A model generated the notes under the pieces. The model saw only the letters and a program-made list of their open reading frames with translations, ran no database searches and was not told where the DNA came from. From Zymomonas sp. (GTDB lineage: Bacteria > Pseudomonadota > Alphaproteobacteria > Sphingomonadales > Sphingomonadaceae), in the NCBI GenBank assembly GCA_027489105.1, contig JAIYAJ010000566.1:1-17009 (forward strand): DNA of 17,009 nucleotides, given 5' to 3'. Both the position numbers and the translations under genes were made by a program. Positions 13,802 to 17,009 of this stretch are shown here, one piece after another. Position 1 is the stretch's first letter. Each line of letters begins with the position of its first letter.

Positions 13802-14145
13802 TGGGCCTACCCCGTTGGGTTCATCGTCTGTGGGATCGGTCCGCCCCCCCCCGCCGCCTGCATGTCGTGGGAGACAAATTGCCCTCCTCGATGCCGTCCA
13901 GGGATTTGGTGCTCACTATCGACGATGGCGAGCCCTGGAGTGTGGGCATGATGTGCCCGTGCCGTTGCGGTGCCGCTATCGAAATGCTCGTCGTCGATGG
14001 CGCGAAGCCGCGGTGGGACATCGCCGTCGATGCCAAGGGTCGGCCAACCTTGCGACCATCCATCTGGCGGAATACAGGATGCAGATCACATTTCTGGCTG
14101 CGTTCTGGCCGGATTGTTTGGTGCGGCGATTCCGAAACGGCCTAA
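13798..14145 (+). CDS. DUF6527 zinc-binding protein of the ubiquitin-like operon
   Basis: This encodes 115 residues; ATG overlaps the E1 stop (ATGA), and AAAGG lies eight bases before it. The protein has the hallmarks of DUF6527: a CPCRCG knuckle (C53, C55, C57) and a C-terminal GCRSHFWLRSGRIVWC (C95, His98, C109), which together form a likely zinc site. DUF6527 genes are regularly found beside bacterial Ubl, E2 and E1 genes; the biochemical role is, to my knowledge, not settled. A small zinc protein in this place could be an E3-like adaptor, but that is inference. The N-terminal 35 residues are basic. A run of nine C at 13844-13852, codons 16-19, could shift the frame by slippage. Confidence 0.8.
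   Translation: MMGLPRWVHRLWDRSAPPRRLHVVGDKLPSSMPSRDLVLTIDDGEPWSVGMMCPCRCGAAIEMLVVDGAKPRWDIAVDAKGRPTLRPSIWRNTGCRSHFWLRSGRIVWCGDSETA
13844..13852 (+). repeat. Poly-C tract (C9) inside the DUF6527 gene
   Basis: Nine C in a row lie 46 bases after the start codon. Loss or gain of one base would remove the zinc domain. Such tracts switch genes on and off in some bacteria by slipped-strand mispairing. High GC content makes chance a real alternative. Confidence 0.6.
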
Positions 14146-14472
14146 CTGATCCGCTCCCAACGAATTGGTCCACCTCCCGCCCACCGCAATTGCCCGGCAG
14201 CGGCTGTTCAATATGATAACCATTTGTTCTCAAAATCGCTTTTGTGCCGACAAAGCCGTGGGAGTGAGAAACCCAACAGAGCTGGCTCGGTTTGTTTGAA
14301 CAGATAAGGTGCGAGTCTCAAGTGAATTCCGGGCAAGACAGTAAGGGCCCAGATTTTACTAGCCACCTTGAACGTCCGGCTTTGATCTCCATCCTCGGGC
14401 CCGTGAACGGCCGCAATGGTGGCGCACAGCGGACGCTGTTGACGGTGGACCTATGTTGTCACCGGGCCTGCC
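14146..14472. other. Gene-free stretch between DUF6527 and integrase genes
   Basis: These 327 bp lie between convergent genes. No gene, terminator with T-run or RNA is evident. A short plus frame (14292-14510) has no ribosome site and overlaps the integrase end. Two GGGCCC blocks about 50 bp apart (14347 and 14398) could pair into a large loose hairpin that may serve as terminator. Confidence 0.4.
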
Positions 14473-16173
14473 TCAGCCACCCTGCTTGGGGAACTTCGCC
14501 ATCGCGTTAGCCATGGCCTTCAGCGTAACCTCCCCATAGCTCTCCGCCACCGTCCTCGCGCTCTGGCCTTGGATGGCATCGAGGATGCGGTGGTCTATGC
14601 CGGCCTCAATTCCGACCGTCTTGAAGCGATGCCTCCAGCCATGATTGGGGGCGACGTTTGGGTCCTTCACCACGTCTCTCGCGAATTGAGCCAGCCGGTT
14701 CTTCAAGGCTCGCCTCAAGCCAGTGATGTCGGCTCCTTTAGCGGACCTCAGAAAGAGGTAGCCGGCTTGCGCTCCAGTTACAAAGGCCGGAAAACCCAAC
14801 TCAACGAGATGGCCATGAAGGACCACTTCACGCGCTTCATCGGTCTTCACCGTGCCAGCTTCGGGCGTGATCCTGAGAATCCATAAGTCACCCTCGCGAC
14901 GTACATCCAGCTTCCGAAGCTGCACGATTTCTCCGACGCGTGCCCCGGTATAGGCCAGAACCCAAGGAATCCAGCGCTTGGCGGCAGCTGTTTGGGGCAG
15001 CTCAGCAGGCCCAGCCTTGTAGGTGTTTGCGGCCATTAGAAGGGCTTTGGCTTCGGCGTCGTTGAAGCCCTTCGGGCGAAGCTTCCGCGCCTTGCCAACC
15101 TTGATGGTCAGGCCCAAGGCTGGATTTGAAGCCAGCTTCCGGTTGCTGACGGCCCAGCCGAAGATGGTCTTGAGGCCGGCCAGATCGCTGTCCTTCACCG
15201 TCTTTGGCGACACGGTTTCCAAGCGATGATCCTTGAACCGCACGATGTCTTCCGGGGTTATCCGCGCCGCGTCGTCATGCTTCAGGAAGGCCCTCAGGTT
15301 CGCCACCGTGTTTCGATAGCTCTCGTGCGTGCTCCGCTTGCGGCCCGCCTTCTCCGCTTCCTTCCACCATGCTTCGAGAAGCCCTGTCAGCGAGACCTTT
15401 GCGGGGGCTGGCGCACGTGGCGCTGGCGCTGTCTGAAGCTGCGTGAAAGCCGGGAAGCGGCTGGCCTTCGGGTCGGGCGAAAAGTCTCCATGGGCGTTGC
15501 GCTTGCGAGCTTCCATCGCGTCCTGAAGCGCGAGCCTAAAGGCATCGTGGATCAAGGGGCGGGAGTCAGGGGTGACGCTTGCGATGCCTTCTTCGAGCAA
15601 GAGCCGATCCGCGATCTCGTCCAGCGCGGCTTTGAGGGCTGCCGCTTTCTTGACTTCGGGGCTGTCCTCATCGGGGTTTCCCTTCTCGTCTACCGGAAGG
15701 GATTCTAGACGCGTGTCGTCCAACAGCTTGAGCACCGCTTCGAAGCTCTGCCGCTCATCCTCAAGGTTGGGCATCACGCTGACAAAGCCCTTGGAGGTCC
15801 GCTCCACGACGATGGTCCGCTCGCGCCCTTCGCCATCCGCCCAAGCCCGGTAGAGCTTGCCGCCCAAGGCTGTGGCCTGCGCATAGGTCAGATTGATGGG
15901 AGCCGTCGCCCTCAGGGCCTTACAAATCTCTTCGAACCGGGCAGCGGCACGCGCCATCCGCGCCTTGGCCTCAGCGGGGTCATGTGTGCCAAGAGAGAAC
16001 CGCACCATGTCGGCGCTGTCGGAGATTTGCACGAGCTTGGTGACGCCCGGAGCGATGGTGAAGGGGAAGGTTCGCCCTCGCGCCAACTGCAAAATTTCAG
16101 CCGGGATTCGCTTCACGAACTGGGGAATCGAGGAGCCCGAACGTTTCACGGGCCTGACCAACCGATAGAGCAT
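14473..16173 (-). CDS. Island tyrosine integrase (DUF6538-type N-terminus)
   Basis: This encodes 566 residues from ATG 16173 (MLYRLVRPVKR). A longer frame starts at 16215, but families of this type begin with the M-x-Y-L/R stretch. The N-terminal region binds arm-type sites; the SAM-like core-binding domain lies at about 265-355 (SLTGLLEAWWKEAEKAGRKRSTHESY). The catalytic domain has Arg412 (YTGARVGEIVQL), Lys443 (VKTDEAREV), His511-x-x-Arg514 (HGWRHRFK) and the nucleophile Tyr546 (ARTVAESYG). In the second histidine/tryptophan position (usually GH) stands Gln537 (IQGQSARTV), a mild departure. It catalyses insertion and excision of the island at the tRNA-Leu 3' end. The gene lies 87 bases from attR and reads away from it, and no excisionase gene is visible next to it. 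Confidence 0.93.
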   Translation of the reverse strand: MLYRLVRPVKRSGSSIPQFVKRIPAEILQLARGRTFPFTIAPGVTKLVQISDSADMVRFSLGTHDPAEAKARMARAAARFEEICKALRATAPINLTYAQATALGGKLYRAWADGEGRERTIVVERTSKGFVSVMPNLEDERQSFEAVLKLLDDTRLESLPVDEKGNPDEDSPEVKKAAALKAALDEIADRLLLEEGIASVTPDSRPLIHDAFRLALQDAMEARKRNAHGDFSPDPKASRFPAFTQLQTAPAPRAPAPAKVSLTGLLEAWWKEAEKAGRKRSTHESYRNTVANLRAFLKHDDAARITPEDIVRFKDHRLETVSPKTVKDSDLAGLKTIFGWAVSNRKLASNPALGLTIKVGKARKLRPKGFNDAEAKALLMAANTYKAGPAELPQTAAAKRWIPWVLAYTGARVGEIVQLRKLDVRREGDLWILRITPEAGTVKTDEAREVVLHGHLVELGFPAFVTGAQAGYLFLRSAKGADITGLRRALKNRLAQFARDVVKDPNVAPNHGWRHRFKTVGIEAGIDHRILDAIQGQSARTVAESYGEVTLKAMANAMAKFPKQGG

Positions 16174-16229
16174 TGTTGCGCAGCCTTGTTGCACAGTCGG
16201 CAAGGCGCAACCCACTCACATCGCGGAAC

Positions 16230-16258
16230 CTTTTGAACTTCCGAAGAAAATTCAAAAG
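16230..16258. repeat. Inverted repeat CTTTTGAA-N13-TTCAAAAG beside attR
   Basis: Perfect 8-bp arms (16230-16237 and 16251-16258) enclose 13 bases, with CTTCCGAAG nested inside. The repeat touches attR and follows the tRNA CCA end directly on the minus strand. It could be an integrase core or arm site brought by the island, or a substitute processing or termination hairpin for the tRNA. Confidence 0.55.
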
Positions 16259-16259
16259 T

Positions 16260-16276
16260 TGGTGCCCAGGAAAGGA
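16260..16276. repeat. attR inside the tRNA-Leu gene
   Basis: This is the second copy of TGGTGCCCAGGAAAGGA, identical to 1984-2000. The island supplies this 3' end, so the tRNA gene remains whole after integration. Confidence 0.85.
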
Positions 16277-16344
16277 CTCGAACCTTCACAGCTTGCACTA
16301 CTGGTACCTGAAACCAGCGCGTCTACCAATTCCGCCACCTGGGC
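16260..16344 (-). tRNA. tRNA-Leu (anticodon CAG)
   Basis: These 85 bases include an encoded CCA. The acceptor stem GCCCAGG/CCTGGGC pairs fully with discriminator A. The D-stem is GCG/CGC. The anticodon stem CTGGT/ACCAG encloses the loop TTCAGGT with anticodon CAG at 34-36, reading CUG codons. A long variable arm, as in all class II tRNAs, is followed by a T-arm with TTCGAGT loop. It is the integration target of the island, and its own terminator now seems to lie at 1936-1965. Confidence 0.95.
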
Positions 16345-16354
16345 AACGGAGAGC

Positions 16355-16383
16355 GGTTTATTGGCCGCGGGCCGGCCTGTCAA
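16355..16383 (-). promoter_or_regulatory. Promoter of tRNA-Leu
   Basis: On the minus strand a perfect TTGACA (16383-16378) is followed after 17 bases by TAAACC (16360-16355). The start would be near 16348, four bases before the tRNA 5' end. GC-rich spacer. Confidence 0.65.
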
Positions 16384-16578
16384 CGGACAAGGGGCGCGGG
16401 CACGGCGCGATCGTCCGTCAGCGTGGGCAGGTCGTGTCGTCCGGCATCCTCCCGCAGCGCCGTGTCGTCTTGCGACCCTTGGCCAGCTTCACAGCCGCCG
16501 CGGCTTGGACTAGGGAACGGGCAGGGTCCGCGCGGGCCAGCGGCAAGGCCGCCGCCGAGGCGGCAGGGATGACAGGCG

Positions 16579-17009
16579 ATGACGGGTAAACTCGTGACGG
16601 TGTTCGGCGGCTCGGGCTTCGTGGGCCGCCATGTGGTCAGGTCGCTCGCCAAGCGCGGTTACCGCGTGCGCGCCGCCGTGCGCCGCCCCGATCTCGCGGG
16701 CCATCTCCAGCCGCTCGGGGTCGTGGGCCAGATCCACGCCATGCAGGCCAATCTGCGCTATCCCCAGTCGGTCATGCGCGCCGTCGAGGGCGCCGACGCC
16801 GTCGTTAACCTCGTGGGCATCCTGCAGCCGACCGGCCGGCAGACCTTCGATTCGGTCCAGGCCGAAGGCGCGCGCGCAGTGGCCGAGGCCGCCGCCGCAG
16901 CAGGCGTCCGCGCGCTCGTCCACATGTCCGCCATCGGGGCCGACGAAGGCTCCGCCTCCGACTACGCCCGCACCAAGGCCGCCGGCGAGCAGGCCGTGCT
17001 GCTGCATCA
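16579..17009 (+). CDS. NAD(P)-binding epimerase / complex I NDUFA9-like protein, 3' part cut
   Basis: About 143 residues are visible from ATG 16579; the gene runs off the window. The start MTGKLVTVFGGSGFVGRHVV is a Rossmann glycine motif (GGSGFVG) of the extended short-chain dehydrogenase type. ADAVVNLVGIL is the fourth strand, and YARTKAAGE holds the Tyr-x3-Lys catalytic pair. The VNLVGIL...F..V..EGARAVAEAA pattern resembles bacterial proteins named complex I NDUFA9 subunit family in alphaproteobacteria; the real substrate is unknown. It begins about 235 bases upstream of the tRNA promoter side, in chromosomal DNA outside attR. The visible part looks intact. Confidence 0.85.
   Translation, partial: MTGKLVTVFGGSGFVGRHVVRSLAKRGYRVRAAVRRPDLAGHLQPLGVVGQIHAMQANLRYPQSVMRAVEGADAVVNLVGILQPTGRQTFDSVQAEGARAVAEAAAAAGVRALVHMSAIGADEGSASDYARTKAAGEQAVLLH

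Larger units (their letters stand above)
1984..16276. mobile_element. tRNA-Leu-integrated genomic island, about 14.3 kb
   Basis: The island is bounded by 17-bp identical direct repeats (TGGTGCCCAGGAAAGGA) that are the 3' end of tRNA-Leu. A tyrosine integrase lies just inside attR, reading away from the tRNA. Genes inside are typical accessory cargo (polymerase-like operon, resolvase, kinase, XRE/ImmA, ubiquitin-like operon). Genes outside are ordinary chromosomal ones. I see no relaxase, type IV secretion gene, phage structural gene or clear excisionase, so the island is probably integrative and mobilisable only with help, or no longer mobile. Confidence 0.85.

Noticed and set aside
14292..14510. 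Short plus frame before the integrase end
   Set aside because: No ribosome site, overlaps the integrase 3' end, and resembles no family I can name.
16174..16215. N-terminal extension of the integrase to 16215
   Set aside because: The added 14 residues are not like the family's start, and MLYRLVRP at 16173 is.
16510..17007. Minus-strand open frame opposite the epimerase
   Set aside because: It is a GC-driven antisense shadow; the plus frame has the Rossmann and YxxxK motifs.

Overview
The window looks like a high-GC alphaproteobacterial chromosome, probably order Rhizobiales (Hyphomicrobiales). This rests on codon and base composition, the RTX and NDUFA9-type flanking genes, and a DUF6538-like tyrosine integrase. 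I cannot name the genus. A genomic island of about 14.3 kb sits in the 3' end of a tRNA-Leu(CAG) gene. Its ends are marked by a perfect 17-bp direct repeat at 1984-2000 (attL) and 16260-16276 (attR). Chromosome lies on both sides: a large RTX/Ca2+-binding protein on the left (1-1666, minus, cut by the window edge) and the start of an NAD(P)-binding epimerase/NDUFA9-family protein on the right (16579-17009, plus, cut).

Island layout, left to right. (a) A secreted protein of unknown function with its own promoter (2220-3287, minus). (b) A three-gene minus operon: a protein that aligns by eye with RNase HI but has lost all four catalytic acids (6477-5974), a Cys/His protein of unknown function (5955-5197), and a protein with family-A polymerase palm motifs (5200-3806). 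(c) A 12-bp tandem repeat array, a serine resolvase with nearby res-like repeats, and a scrap of an IS3-family orfA. (d) A plus-strand pair: a possible RuvC/RNase H-fold protein and a complete Ser/Thr protein kinase (8014-9545). (e) A minus-strand operon of XRE repressor, ImmA/IrrE metallopeptidase and a zinc-ribbon protein (11065-9542). (f) A tightly coupled plus-strand ubiquitin-like operon: three Ubl domains fused to an E2-like domain, then a JAB peptidase fused to an E1, then DUF6527 (11298-14145). (g) The tyrosine integrase, next to attR.

The most remarkable part is the ubiquitin-like operon with its regulatory pair. The Ubl-E2 protein has no cysteine at all in 369 residues. The E1 lacks the CLxC motif that I would expect after the GRV...PGG stretch. 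A classical E1-Cys to E2-Cys thioester relay is therefore not possible with these proteins alone. The operon faces the XRE/ImmA operon across 232 bp. Two good sigma70-like promoters there point at each other over one perfect palindrome, whose half-site recurs twice more. This suggests a repressor switch released by ImmA-type cleavage. I infer a stress- or phage-induced conjugation and deconjugation system, with the kinase pair and the polymerase/RNase H-like operon as possible further defence or maintenance modules of the same island. Nothing in the sequence proves the defence role.
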